From Membranipora membranacea (lineage: Eukaryota; Bryozoa; Gymnolaemata; Cheilostomatida; Membraniporidae), in assembly GCA_914767715.1 (NCBI GenBank), contig OU612072.1, positions 11,904,001-11,968,000 on the forward strand: a stretch of 64,000 nt of DNA. The letters run 5' to 3'. Shown here in pieces: positions 11,635 through 23,900 of this stretch. Within the stretch, counting starts at the first letter, position 1; each line of letters starts with the position of its first letter. A model generated the notes under the pieces. It worked only from the letters and a program-made list of their open reading frames with translations. It searched no databases and had not been told where the DNA came from. A program made the position numbers and the translations under genes.

Positions 11635-14600
11635 CTAATTTTTGAGGTTAGTCATTTTGAGTACCCAGGCCCACTGGCATGGTAGCTGATTAACGTTTAC
11701 CTGTGGGAAGATAACTCGCATACCATTGGTGGTTCCTCCGACAAGTCTAAAACAGAAAAAATGTGTATTTATATATAATAGGGTGATCCAAAACAAAATA
11801 TTTCTTTAGTATCTTTATTTCACACAGCCATCGAGATAACACTATGAACAAGGTGTATCTCTGATCATAAGAGTCAATTTAGTATAAGTATCTCATGCGC
11901 ACTCGCCGTTCAATCTAAAAATTGACACCGGGTCCTCAAACCTAGTTTAAACATGAAAAAACCTAATTTAATCACGCTCAATTGATCCGAGATATGCATG
12001 CTGTAGTATCTCAAGTGATCAGTATTCTTTTAAAACACATTTTTAAAAAGGCCTACGGTCTGCATACTGAAAAAAATTTCCCAGTGACAGGGATAATTAT
12101 CCTGTGGAATGTCATATCATTTTCCTTGTCAAGCAGACCATGACTGTACCTTGCCAATTGTCTGTCACAAACAATTGAAGGGGCCATCATTGAAGCAGGA
12201 TACAGATCAGGCCATCAAGTACATGTGCACTTCAGCGCATTGTGTAATACATGAGGTCATGAAACAATTTGAGAAGACAGACTTTCTGCGTTGACAGTTT
12301 AGAGTAGTTCCAAATTTAAATAACTTCAATAAAAAAATTCCTCTGATATTTCACAATTTTTTTGTTGTCTAAAGACTTGAAAAGTAAAGGAACAATTCTA
12401 ATCTTGATTAATTCAAATTCTTGTTGCTGTCAGAAGAATTTAGTGCAATATGTCACTTTAATAACTTTACACCACAATATATTAAAAAATTTCTTGTATT
12501 AACAAATTCTTCTGAGTTAAAAAAGGTAGGTGCTTTTTCCAAATGTTAACAATCATTAATTCAATTTTCTGATAGGAGTTGCTCTCTCATTGACATAAGG
12601 TAAACAACTCCAAAGTGTATGGGTTTTTTACTACATTATTAATCAGTTACTGAGATTTCCTCTATCGACATATAACACGCTCATGCTTTAATTATTATTG
12701 TATGTAGCTAGGGGAGTTGAGTATTTGCAGATTAAACTAAAGACAACATTTATACCTATTGGGTGTATATCTGATCTATAGCGGATGAATTTATTATTAT
12801 TATTATATTATTATTATATGTTGTGAGGGTATCTTCGGAATAGATTTGGTGAGAGGCCCAAGGTAAGTATACTATTAGATCAAGCATGATCCAATTTGCC
12901 TGCATATAGTGTTTGAGCCAGCAGGCGGCTCACAGATAGAATGGGGATGACCAGACTGCTGGCAATTTGGATCAAACTTGTTCTAGTATACCGCTTGGGG
13001 CGGGCACATGTTAAGACTCTTACTATCAGAGATAATTATGAGGATAGTGTAATCAGATTGGGCTCTAATAAGTTTGCTTATCTATAAAAGATAGATGAAA
13101 TTTAACAATCGTATCTGAAGTGTGCCGACCCTTAATTAAAGACTTTTGGTGGTCACATCAACTTCCTCACGAAGATAAATTTACTAGCTCTTCATTAGTT
13201 GGAAGGCTCAAACAACCGCAAATACTGATTTCCTATGTTCAATAATGGAAAGACCACCAAATGACATGTGCTGCCGATTGAGCCTTCAATCTACCTAACA
13301 GGGTATCGCATGGGAGCGTTTGTACTTACTTTGGTTGATGGAGTGGATTCTTAAGACCGAGCAGAGTGACACTTGTTGAGGGAGTGGTCAGCGGTGAACC
13401 AAGATTCAGAATGTTATCTTCAGGCCAGAAAAGCACGATAGCGTAGACATCATATCCATTGGTGCTCTTTGCATTCTTGCGGGCAGTGTACCTGCGAATT
13501 TTAGAAATGCATATCTAGTGTTTCACAGATAAAATCACAAGATTGCTTATCTTTGCATGAATAGTACATTGAAGTAGCTTGTATTATTATCTCATGGGTA
13601 TTTAAGTTTCACCCATACATATACCGCAAAACAAAATTAGATTTCAACTTGAGCATACCATATTGTGTTATTTGAAGTACCTGTAAAGTGATGGTGCTCT
13701 GTAATTGTATCATGATTCAGAAAATTTTTGATCAACAATCTTATAGTCTGCCCTTGAAGTTCAAGGTGAAACTTAATTTTTCAAAACAATATCTGTTTAT
13801 TTAAATATCCCCCTAGAGGCGGAAATATTAGCTAGACTTTAGTTTGGCTAGGTTGGGGAGAATTTATTTTAGCTAGCACGAGATTTTGGCTATACAAGAG
13901 GTGAGAGTCTATTTGATGTAAATGGACTGAGTAAATGGAAACCGGAATTAAAATGCTACTTCAGGCAAACTTTTCCTCCTGTGAATACTTTATCCTCCGG
14001 TGGTATTCATAGTGCTCAGAAGGATGCAATGTAAGTTAGCAACATTGCATTATCTACCCCTGGAGAAATTGAGTGGATGTTAGTGTAGCTAACTCACATA
14101 GGAGCCGTCTAAGCACTGACACTACTAGGGTATATGAAATGTTAGAGCCTTACCAGACATTCTTAGTGAGTGTGTCATTCTGAGCAGTTGGCCAGGGTAT
14201 GGTGGAGTAGATGGATTCACCGTTCACACCTAACCAAGTTCCCATCTGTCTCAATCTCTCCTCAAACACAGGCATAATACGTCCGTCGTGTGTCGGGCCA
14301 ACATTCAGTAACATGTTACCTCCACAGCTAAAAATATAACAGATAATAAAAATAATAATAATAACGAGTTGACTTATTTCCTGGTTTAATTGTTTTGCAT
14401 GAGTAACTTTTAAGTGGTGGCCACAGCAGTATTTGTGCCCAGTCACTGGGCCCATGCACACCGTAGCCAGATGGCTGGTGTGTTGGTACCATTCAACAAC
14501 AAAAGCCATTGATCTATGTAAACCTTACTTGCCTGAAATAACTTCAACTAAATAATTGTCTTTTTTAAGAGGTTGTCTACTCCGACCCCTCTAAACACAA

Positions 14601-17600
14601 TCTCACTAGATTCTACATTACCCAGTAGTGTCCCAAGTGCCATGGCTACACACTTGATCAAATTTTAAACCCCCACAGGTTTGCTGAAGATTGCAACACT
14701 CCATATTAAGAGAAGTATTAGCTTTGACCGTCCTACTTGACGTAAATGTTCACTATATTCTTGACGAACTATGGAAATTGCAAGAAAACAATAAAAGAAC
14801 TCACCTGACAGTGGAAGCTAGTTGGGTGATAAGCTCCTGGATAGTCATATACTCAGTCAGGACGGCGTTTCTTCTGTATCCCCACGATTTCTTGTCTATA
14901 GTCAGACAATTCTCCCATTTGTGATTCAATATGTGTCCTGTAGGATAGCAGACAGAGAAATAGAGAAAAAAAATCAGAACATAAAAACTTACAGTGGCAA
15001 AAAGCTGAGAGATAACACCAATCGATACAGTGTGATTCTCTATGGTTTTGTTACCTAGAGCAAGATACTAGTTTGATCCAATCGCTGTTCCTGGTTATAA
15101 AAATCATTAAGAATTAAATGGTTTTGAAAAGTCATCATAGTTCAATAGAGTTGACTTTGAATCTGGATGAATACTTTACTAGGCCAAGTAAAATACTACC
15201 TTGAGATCAAAGTAATATCTAGTCTTGCAGCTAGTTCTGCATAAATACTTCATATATGCATAGCGGTACAGTTTCTATAACTATACATAGTTTTTATTCG
15301 GAAGTGCTATCAATTTTCTCAGCATAGAAGACTGCAGAGCTAGCTGCCAGTCTTTATATTGTTTTGGTCTTTGTTATAAAAAATTAGTTGTCATACCTGG
15401 GTTGTATCTATCGTTACATGTGTAGTACCCGCCGTGCTTACAAGCGCATCCTTGACCCCATCTGTCGTTGACAACTACAGTGTCCTTTACCGGGCTGTAA
15501 GAAAATTATATATCATGACGGTGGATCACATTATACCAAGATTGGTGTAACAAAAGGTCAGATATTGATTGGTAAACTCACATACATACAGTTGAGCTAG
15601 TTTATAGGATATACAAAGTTGAGGAATCCAAATGACGAGAAATTTGTATCTTGTAGAAACTTTGAACCAATGACTCATGTTAACCGAATCGGCCAATGGC
15701 TATGAAAGCACAACCTTGTTGTTAATAGCTGTGATATTTAGTGGGCCAATAAGTCATTCGAAAATAGTTCGGAGAGCAGATAACGATCAGTGAAATGCGT
15801 TCAGTATAAACTACCTCTCGTTATACAGCCAGGATAGGAAGACGGTAGAATTCCAGTACCAGCTGGGGGCTGGATCTCCATCAGACCAAACTACCTCAGG
15901 TTTGTACTTATTCACTATCTCATATAACTCAGGAATTGTCTTACCCTAAAATGGAAATAATAACTTAGGAATTGTCTCTCACTGAAATATGGATATTTAT
16001 CATAATGTACCTCTCATTATATAACCAGGAGAGGAAGACAGTGGAATTCCAGTACCAGTCGGGTGCTGGGGCTCCATCAGACCAAACTACCTCAGGCTTG
16101 TACTTATTCACTATCTCATATAACTCAGGAATTGTCTTACCCTAAAATGGAATTCATAACTTGGGAATTGTTGCCCCTGACTTAGGGACATGACTAAAGA
16201 TAAACTTGCCCGGAAATCAAATAATATATACACCCAGGAGGGAGATGACTAAATTATTAGCTAGTCATGTGTTATGTGTCATGTGTTACCTACAACCTTC
16301 GTAAAATACAAAAAGTTTGCTTCATTAATCTATCTCGGTGATTCAACGCCTTTTAGCCAACAGGCCAGATTGCACAATATGTTGATATCATCAGAACTTG
16401 TGACTATCTTTAAGGTCGGAAAAGTTTGGCCGGAATCTGGAGACATTCTTGTTGGTCTTGATAATATATTGTTAACATGGATACTCTAGAACTGCACACA
16501 TAAGTTAAGCCCGAGCTAAATACTGGCATTGAAGTGATTGGCAGTCAATTAATTCAATGGTTTGATGAGACAGAACCAGTTACTGAACGGTGGGAAAGTT
16601 GTAGAAAATTTTCAATAGCTTGTGGTTTTCTTGAAAGCGCTGTGATGAAATCACTCGGCAAACTCTATGGTTAACTGTGCTCCTCAATTCTTCACATTTG
16701 CCATATAACTTTTTTGGCCTAATCCTGAGAAAGCAGGGGTGGTACTCAGACCCTAGTCTTGATAATAGTAGTAGGACCTGTTGAACCAAATGTGCTAATC
16801 ACATTGTGTAACAGGTGTGTTTGTTTCAATTAACTGTCTGAGCTGAGAAAAACGTGACTCACATGGGCATAGTAATTGGTAGCAAACTTCCCTTCGCTGT
16901 CCGCTTTCCATAGTGGATTGAACCATTCGAACATTGAATGATACAAGCCAAACTTAATATCCGTTCTGTTCCTAATAGATGTAGCCAAATCACCTGCAAA
17001 TATCAACATTGTCAGATAAAATGACCGTTACATCATAGGCTGCAACCTAGGGAAGCAATATCACAAGTATAGACCAGAGACATGAATTGGTTAGCATGCT
17101 GAGGCCCAACAGTTCAGGGCAAGCATCCAAGAAAATTGTGTTTGGCAGGCATGTGAAATTGTTTGTTTGTTTGTTTAATTTATGACTTCTCATCCGAGAA
17201 TGCTTACATAATAAAAGTAGTGTGCTTTCAAAAAGCCCCTCTAAAAATATATGAACAAAAATAAAATAAATCATTTCAAATGGCATAAAACTCAGGATTG
17301 GCAAAAATTCCACATTTTCTCTTCTCAGTTCGACATTTAGGCATACAAATGGTGCCCTCAGAGTTACGGGTTGAGCGTCTGAGTCTGGTTTTATTGAGCG
17401 GAAGTCGATTGTGTAGGGGATGGTTATCGTCAGATAAAATACGATGTACGTATTTGTGGCATATGTCGTTTAGTAAATCATTTAGTGGTAGCAAATTCGC
17501 AGCTGCAAGTCGATCATCGTAGTGTTCGAGGTCAGAGAAAATAATCCTCATAGCAAGCCGCTGACATCTCTCAATATCATTCCTCAGACATTCGGTGGTG

Positions 17601-20600
17601 ATAGCTGCGACTACTTGGGTTTTGTACATTAGTACTAGGCTTTGTTGGTTTACTCCGGACTGTTTTAATACGAGCAGACCGTGACATCTTTTGTTCGCTG
17701 ACTTAGTGATGTTAGCCACATGCTCATTGAATCGTAGATGTTGGTCGATGGTAAGACCGAGTAGTTTGGTAGAAGCTACGTTGTCTACGTTGTGTGATTG
17801 ATTCATTGTGAGAGTTTTCGACATTATCATCTGTTTCTTAAGAGAAAGGTTCAATGTCTTAGTTTTTGTAGCATTCAATAGCATTTTGTTGTCGTGTGCC
17901 CATTTAGTACATTCATCGATAAGCTGCTGACTGACGGGTGGAGGTTCAAACTTGACAGCGTTGTAAGTATTGCTTATTATTTGAAGATCAGCTTTCTGGA
18001 GAGACAGGTAGTTGGTTGTGTCATCAGCGTATTTAACAGTGCTGGCAGTGGAGAATTGAAGCGAATCAACAAACGCCAACCATAGAGTAGGTCCACACAA
18101 GGTCCCTTGTGGAACGCCTATGTTGGAAGATGCAGTGTGAGATTTCACTCAACAACAACAATATCATTCCATGCTAACAGAACAGGATCTTTTCAATTGC
18201 TATTCCTATCTGTAGGAATGCACAGCACAATAAAAATTCAGAATGACTTCACTATGCACATGCTAACACTTAGGAGTTCATAAATTTCAGAGCTCACAAA
18301 AATGAAACAGAGGAGGCCCCAACAAAGAACAATAAATTAATCTGACCATTGCTAGCATAGCAAAATCAAAAGCAGATCATGAAATACAGCTACGTACCGA
18401 CAAGATCTCTCCTCGGTCCTACGTCTCCGGCGTTCCAGTTAAATGAGTATTTGGAAGGCCAGTTAGTGAATCCTTCATGATGCTTACTAGTCAGCACAAT
18501 GTATCTACAAAACAGATCAGTTACATCAGACTATTACAATTACAACCAAAAAAGACGAGAAACACAGGCAACTCTGCAGCAGAATACCGCTGGAAGCATT
18601 CTTGAAAGTTAATGCGGGAAAAATCAACTCATTCACTTAGGAGTGCATGCACGATCTGCTTTGTTATCATTGAGTTGGCTCTGTTTAATGAGAGCAACAC
18701 TTTGTAGTAAGTGTATGGAGTTTTATGACAGCTCCTAAGGGGTGTGACTTCTCAAGAACCACTGACCAAATTCACACCATACGGCAAAGTCAATGGCTGA
18801 TAAAACTTGTGATATAACCACTGGTAATACCAAAAAAATCTTGTCTTGCCTCTTACGATCTACCCACTCTCAAGGAGCATCATGTTTATGATAATTTATA
18901 TCATGTGATGGGTGAAATGTACTTGATTGATGGTTGTATAAGCTAAAATTTGGAGCGTAAGGCGGATAAAATGCAATTATTATGATCTGCAGATAGCCCG
19001 TCAATCACAATATAAAGGTCAACCAGGATATAAGTCTTACACTGCTATAGAAGCCAGCGATATAAAATGGCGAGAGACCTGATATTTATCTTTTGTTGTT
19101 AACAAAACTTGTCCATCGACATTGGTGTTTATCTGAGCTTGTGAAAGCCATCTATCATGTTTTGGTCCATCATCAGCAGCCGTATATGCTTTTGCCTGCC
19201 AGTCAAAGAAAGCTTCGTCAAGTGTGAGATAAAATTGTATTCAGTAATAGCTTCGGCTTCCTAAATATAGCCTACTCTTAACTTTATGTTTGAACCATGA
19301 GTTTTTCACATGACATTGAGTGTGCATTGTAATTTGTAAGCTAATGACCATTCTTGCCAAGATGAGAATAATATCCTTTGGATTCAAAATACACAACAGA
19401 TACCAGTTGTCATCAAGGAAACCAGTAACTGGGTACCATCAATCATCTATGGATAACTCAAATCATGTGAGTTTAGTTCAGGTCCACTGAGCTGAAAAAT
19501 ATCACATGGTGATTATTACTCAATAAATAGAGCTTTAACATAATGGAAGTATCATTTCATGGGTCCCCATCGCCACGATGATGTATTTGCGGGTCGAATC
19601 AAAGGACCTACAGCCCATACTGGTAGCTTTTTTTTGTGGCACTTTCAAACCTTTCAAGTCATTCCATACCGTCGACAACTATGTATCATTTTGCAAATAC
19701 AATGCAGTCACCAGTACATGTTGTCTAGCTTTGATTACACATGGTACTAAAAAATCATAATATTCTGTGCTTGGCTTAGGTCTTAATGTATCTGTTTTAA
19801 TTAGGACAGAACTTGTGGCACGCAGAGCAGAAGCGAATAAGATCTGTCTTAAAAATATCTGGGTAGGGCTCAAGCTGTTGAAGCGACACGGCTAAGAGGC
19901 TTTTTTGAGGCTCACGTTACAATAAGTTTAAACTAGGGTCACATCTTGGCTTGATTGGGAAGCACATAAATATTGATGCTGTTTGCAGCAAAATAGAAAA
20001 GGGTAATAATGATGCATAGTGGATGTAAAGTTGTCGATGCAAGTGACACCAGTTGTGCAGTTACCAGGGAGTAAAATATTACTTCTTTCTGTAACTGATA
20101 CTGCTTAATTTCATTATTCAATACTTAGTTGAAAAAAGCTTGCTCCGTTTTAATAGCAAAGGCAGGGTTAAATAAGCCCTCTCATTTTTACCATCATTCA
20201 TTAATCAGTCGCTGTTGATCTGCTTTGAATGTCATTCGAAGATGAGGATGGATATGCCTAATGGTGGCTTCTCATTAAACATGTATTTTGAGTCGGGAAA
20301 ATATTCCTTTTGAGGTGACAGTGTAACTTTGCACAATAAAAGTAAATATTTACTTCTGCTTTGAAAAACTTCAATAATAATGAATTAAAAACTTACTTTG
20401 CACCAGATGCCTTGAAAAGATCAGCCCACTCATCAGGATTGTAGAATTCAGCAGTAAACTGAGATGCAAAGTCAGCATATGTCCAGTCAGGCCTGTAGTT
20501 CTTCTCCATGAAATCTACAACTGTACCCCATGGTTTGTCACCTTTCCAGTACCACCAAAACCACTCTGATGTGAAACTTGGCACAGAGAATACACCCCAG

Positions 20601-20755
20601 TGGATGAAGATGCCAAACTTTGATTCATCATACCATGCTGGCAGTGGTCTTGAATCTATAGACTCCCAGTTTGGTTCGTATTTCACTGCAGATACTGCAG
20701 CAAAAGCCAGTAATAAAGCTAGGGTTGATGCTGAAAACAACCCCATTCTTTGCAC
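11635..20755 (-). CDS. Alpha-L-fucosidase (GH29), complete
   Basis: Hydrolyses terminal alpha-L-fucose from glycoconjugates, in the lysosome or secreted. Exons in transcript order: 20397-20755, 18398-18504, 16863-16993, then 15815-15945 (or the alternative 16011-16141), 15397-15494, 14805-14937, 14154-14327, 13330-13491, 11635-11746. All phases match and total 468 codons, close to the usual animal length of about 465. Residues 1-23 are a signal peptide (hydrophobic [12 protein letters not shown]). [28 protein letters not shown] and VVWSDG follow. Asp221 of WSDG is the catalytic nucleophile by family knowledge. VVNDRWG, the Cys-rich [11 protein letters not shown] segment and [14 protein letters not shown] come next. 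The C-terminal beta domain ends at TAG 11635-11637. A LINE fragment sits in intron 2. The gene shares a divergent promoter with MCCC2. The mammalian FUCA1/FUCA2 split cannot be assigned from this sequence. Confidence 0.95.
15815..15945 (-). other. Fucosidase nucleophile exon, copy B
   Basis: This 131-bp exon encodes [15 protein letters not shown] through [15 protein letters not shown] to LSWLYNE. It starts in phase 0 and ends with two bases of a codon. Its acceptor is ttttag/ggtaag and its donor is gagag/gtagtt. It is paired with copy A at 16011-16141. Confidence 0.92.
16011..16141 (-). other. Fucosidase nucleophile exon, copy A (tandem duplicate)
   Basis: This has the same 131-bp length and phases as copy B, with 12 base differences. 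Eight are synonymous. The other four change only two residues, WSDGD to WSDGA and PAPS to PAPD. Its acceptor (ttttag/ggtaag) and donor (gagag/gtacat) are intact. Only 65 bp separate it from copy B. Splicing both copies together would shift the frame into an early stop, so they are expected to be alternatives. Confidence 0.88.
17160..18150 (-). mobile_element. 5'-truncated non-LTR retrotransposon (reverse transcriptase C-terminal part)
   Basis: An open frame of about 290 codons (18148 to 17276, minus strand) has the RT motifs [10 protein letters not shown] and YADDTT, then a thumb/connection segment and a C-terminal PKCRTEKRK region typical of metazoan jockey/CR1-like LINEs. It ends with an AT-rich 3' tail and a (caaa)n-type run near 17162-17175. 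The endonuclease and the first RT motifs are missing, so this is a 5'-truncated insertion. It lies in fucosidase intron 2 on the same strand as the gene. Relic; not expected to be mobile. Confidence 0.85.
18505..20396 (-). other. Fucosidase intron 1
   Basis: A 1.9-kb intron. Apart from a 66-codon stop-free minus-strand stretch at 19037-19240 with protein-like composition, which has no start codon and is of unknown nature, I see no gene or clear repeat. Confidence 0.6.
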
Positions 20756-20989
20756 TTTTCTTACACAATAACAACCTCTTGTTTACTATGATCACATGCC
20801 AGTCATGTGATCCGAAATGGAGAAGGAAAAGATTTTAGTCTTTAAAAAATCGGATAACTTTCAAATTACCGAGCTTTTTTACAATACAGCCCAGACAAAT
20901 GTCAAGGTAGTGTGACAGTCAAGGACATTAGCTTTGCAAACAAAGTTGGAAACTTATTTTCTTGTACAAAGTTGAATAAATTCCTCAAA
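20756..20989. promoter_or_regulatory. Shared divergent promoter of fucosidase and MCCC2
   Basis: Only 234 bp separate the two start codons, which point away from each other. No TATA box is evident near either gene. The segment includes the inverted pair of TCATGTG/CACATGA-type boxes at 20790-20812. A compact bidirectional promoter is inferred from geometry. Confidence 0.7.
20790..20812. promoter_or_regulatory. Inverted pair of E-box/M-box-like sites
   Basis: gatcacatg (20790-20798) and catgtgatc (20804-20812) are exact inverted repeats around a 5-bp spacer. Each half contains CACATG/CATGTG with the flanking T seen in M-boxes bound by MiT/TFE bHLH-ZIP factors. Those factors control lysosomal genes in vertebrates, which would suit a fucosidase. 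Binding here is inference. Confidence 0.45.
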
Positions 20990-23900
20990 ATGAGGCACCT
21001 CTGTCGCTTCACGCGACCATTGAGGATCTTAAACAATATCCAAAGAAGGCTCAATCATACAGGTCCTATAAGCAACCAGATTGACCTACAGACAGAGGAC
21101 TACAAGGTGAATATAGAAATAACTTATCCACACTTTCTTCATTATTATTTATTATTATCTAGAAGACAAGCCAACTGGATTATTTATTCAATTGGGATTA
21201 GCTCAATGTGAAGAAGAGGATAGTTGTGCAATATAATGTTTTGGTTGGGCTGTTCTTTGAGTGAACTGCAAAAGCCTAGAATGAGCATGAAATGTTTGTG
21301 TTTCACATCATGCTTTTTTAATTACTCTCCATCTCTAACAACAAGGCTACTCTAGCAGAGGTTTACATTATCATCATAATCATAATAAAAAGTTATAGGA
21401 TGGAAAGTCCCATTGCATTTATAACTTATGTGGCAGCTGCAATTTAAAATTCATAGAAAGAAATCCATTATTTTACTAGGGACTGTCATATGATATCGTT
21501 TGCCCTGTTCTAGTTCATTGAAATACATAGGTTAACACTCTATTTTTCAGTCCAATTTTGAAGCCATGAGCAAGCTAGTCGACACTTTGAGAGAACATAC
21601 CGGTAGGATCGTTCTTGGTAAGTAAATCCGTTCCATTTTTTGTTTGTCATTGAGTTCCCTTATATACAAATATACAAGGGTATTCACTTGAACTTACCCT
21701 TATGCCTTGTTTCACATTCAATTTATTTATAGGCCTATTCTTTTTCTAGTTTTCATAATTTGGATCTAACTGCCATAAGTAAGACATTCGGAGTTTGGAT
21801 ATATGACTGTTGATAGATGATAAGAGCTCCTCTCAAATTGGTGTGGATGACAGACATATGATCTTGTCAAACAAACCGAATGAACATGCCAGACTGACAA
21901 ATAAATGTGTTCCATCCCAGAACTTTGGTTTTCGCAGAGACCTTTTAGGGTTGATCACTATTAAACCTTACACACTCCTTTCACAATCTTAGCCCTTCAC
22001 TTCAAACATTTATCCGGTCGATTACAATTATTAAATATTTTCACCGAATTCACCACACATACTACCATACTCATTGTTATATCCCCTCTTGTATAGGCGG
22101 TGGAGATAAGTCCAGGGCGAGACATTCGGCTCGAGGTAAACTGTACGCCCGAGATCGAATAGACGGGCTCATCGACCCGACGAGCAGTTTTCTCGAGTTC
22201 TCTCAGCTAGCTGGACACAGATTATACGAAGATGACGTACCGGCAGGAGGTATAATCACTGGCATCGGTCAAGTGTCTGGGTAAGGATTGGTGACTTGAC
22301 TATCATGTCTACCTGATTAAATAGGTAAAGCATAGGCAATGTGTTGGCTCTGATCTGATTGGCTGCAGAGTTGGAAAGAGAGCCAACGCCAGGTTATTGA
22401 AAATACCTATTGAGATACAGTGAAAGTGAAACTGATTTAATTTGCATTCACTTTATTATCAATAGCTACTTTCAGGTAAGTAGGGCCTACTTTCAGGTAA
22501 GTAGGGCCTACTTTCAGGTAAGTAGGGCCTACTTTCAGGTAAGTAGGACCTACTTTCAGGTAAGTAGGTCCTACCATCTAACCTGGCATTGGCTCACTCT
22601 CTCTTTTGTCCACCAGCCAGCCAGATTCTAACCGTAATTACCTGATAAAAGCCCTACAGGAATGCATGAGTACTACCTGTGCTCGGAGGAGTTGTAGCAT
22701 TGCTTCATGGTAAAATCAGTGTTTATCTTTGTTTGTACTGCTAGTAATCCCCAAGTCAACATGCTACCACAAAACTTCAACCCTCAATATTTAAATTCTG
22801 TAAAGGGTAAGCGCAGTCAATTAACGACTGCACTCTAATCAAGTATGCTTAGTTTTTAGTCATTTTGCTCCCAATTCATCAATTTACTGCATATTCTTAT
22901 TTCCAATGTTGTTTTTCGCTGTAGGGTTGAATGCGTTATAGTAGCTAACGACCCCACAGTGAAAGGTGGATCATATTATCCAATCACAGTCAAGAAGCAT
23001 CTCAGGGCACAGGACATTGCTAGACAGAATAACCTTCCCTGTGTATATTTAGGTGAGTGTTAGTTTGGGCCACCAAACTTCTCTTACTTCAATAGATCTG
23101 CAAAGTGTTGTGTCCAGATAGCCTCATGTTCTTGGACATGGTGTTCAGAAGAATCTGAGCACAATACATTGCAAATTATGTCCATATTCGAAGTTTGGTT
23201 CTTGAGACTATCTAGCTTTCATGGGGGTTATAATCCAATATCTATTGTCTATGGTCTATGCTCTCCCATCACTCAGTCAGGGTAATAAGTTGAAAGTTGT
23301 GCACTTAAAATTTCAAAATCATGTTACAAGCCACCTCCCTAAGAAATGTTGCTTGACTCTATAGTAAAGCTCACTGAAGATAATCTCCTATTTTTTCTGG
23401 TTACAGTTGATTCTGGAGGCGCAAACTTGCCACGTCAGGATGAAGTATTTCCTGATAGAGACCACTTTGGTAGAATTTTCTATAACCAAGCTACCATGTC
23501 AAGTCAAGGAATACCACAGGTAATAAAACACAATGTCACTTATGAATGCTAAACTTTAAGTTCCTAATTGAGGGACAATGTTTAGGCTATTTATAAGATT
23601 TTTATAAGTTCTTACTAATGAAATTCTGCAATATGCTAAAGTTCTCCAAACAACATCAGCGTTCCCCTTACGGGTATATTTTGTAATACACCTGAGCTTC
23701 ACAATGGTTTTTAATATGGTTATTTGGAGATTGAAAGATCATAGCCACTGCGTTAGTTCATCGTCATTGTTTGTGCTGCACATGAACTACCAAGAAACGA
23801 AGATTTTTACCTTTTTGTATTTCTGTTCACTGCCCTTACCTCCAAGTCTCCATATAATAATCTTTTCCATGGTTTTAGATAGCCATAGTGATGGGTAGTT

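Noticed and set aside
17276-18148. Functional reverse transcriptase gene
   Set aside because: It starts in the middle of the RT domain and lacks the endonuclease and early RT motifs. It lies inside a fucosidase intron with a LINE-type 3' tail.
13330-20755. Two neighbouring fucosidase genes
   Set aside because: Only one exon is duplicated; all other exons occur once and join in phase into a single 468-aa protein.
22466-22570. CRISPR-like array
   Set aside because: The units are contiguous, with no spacers, in a eukaryotic intron; it is a minisatellite.
22410-22631. Open frame with YFQVSRA repeats
   Set aside because: It is the translation of the five intronic 21-bp repeats inside MCCC2; flanking exons join cleanly without it.
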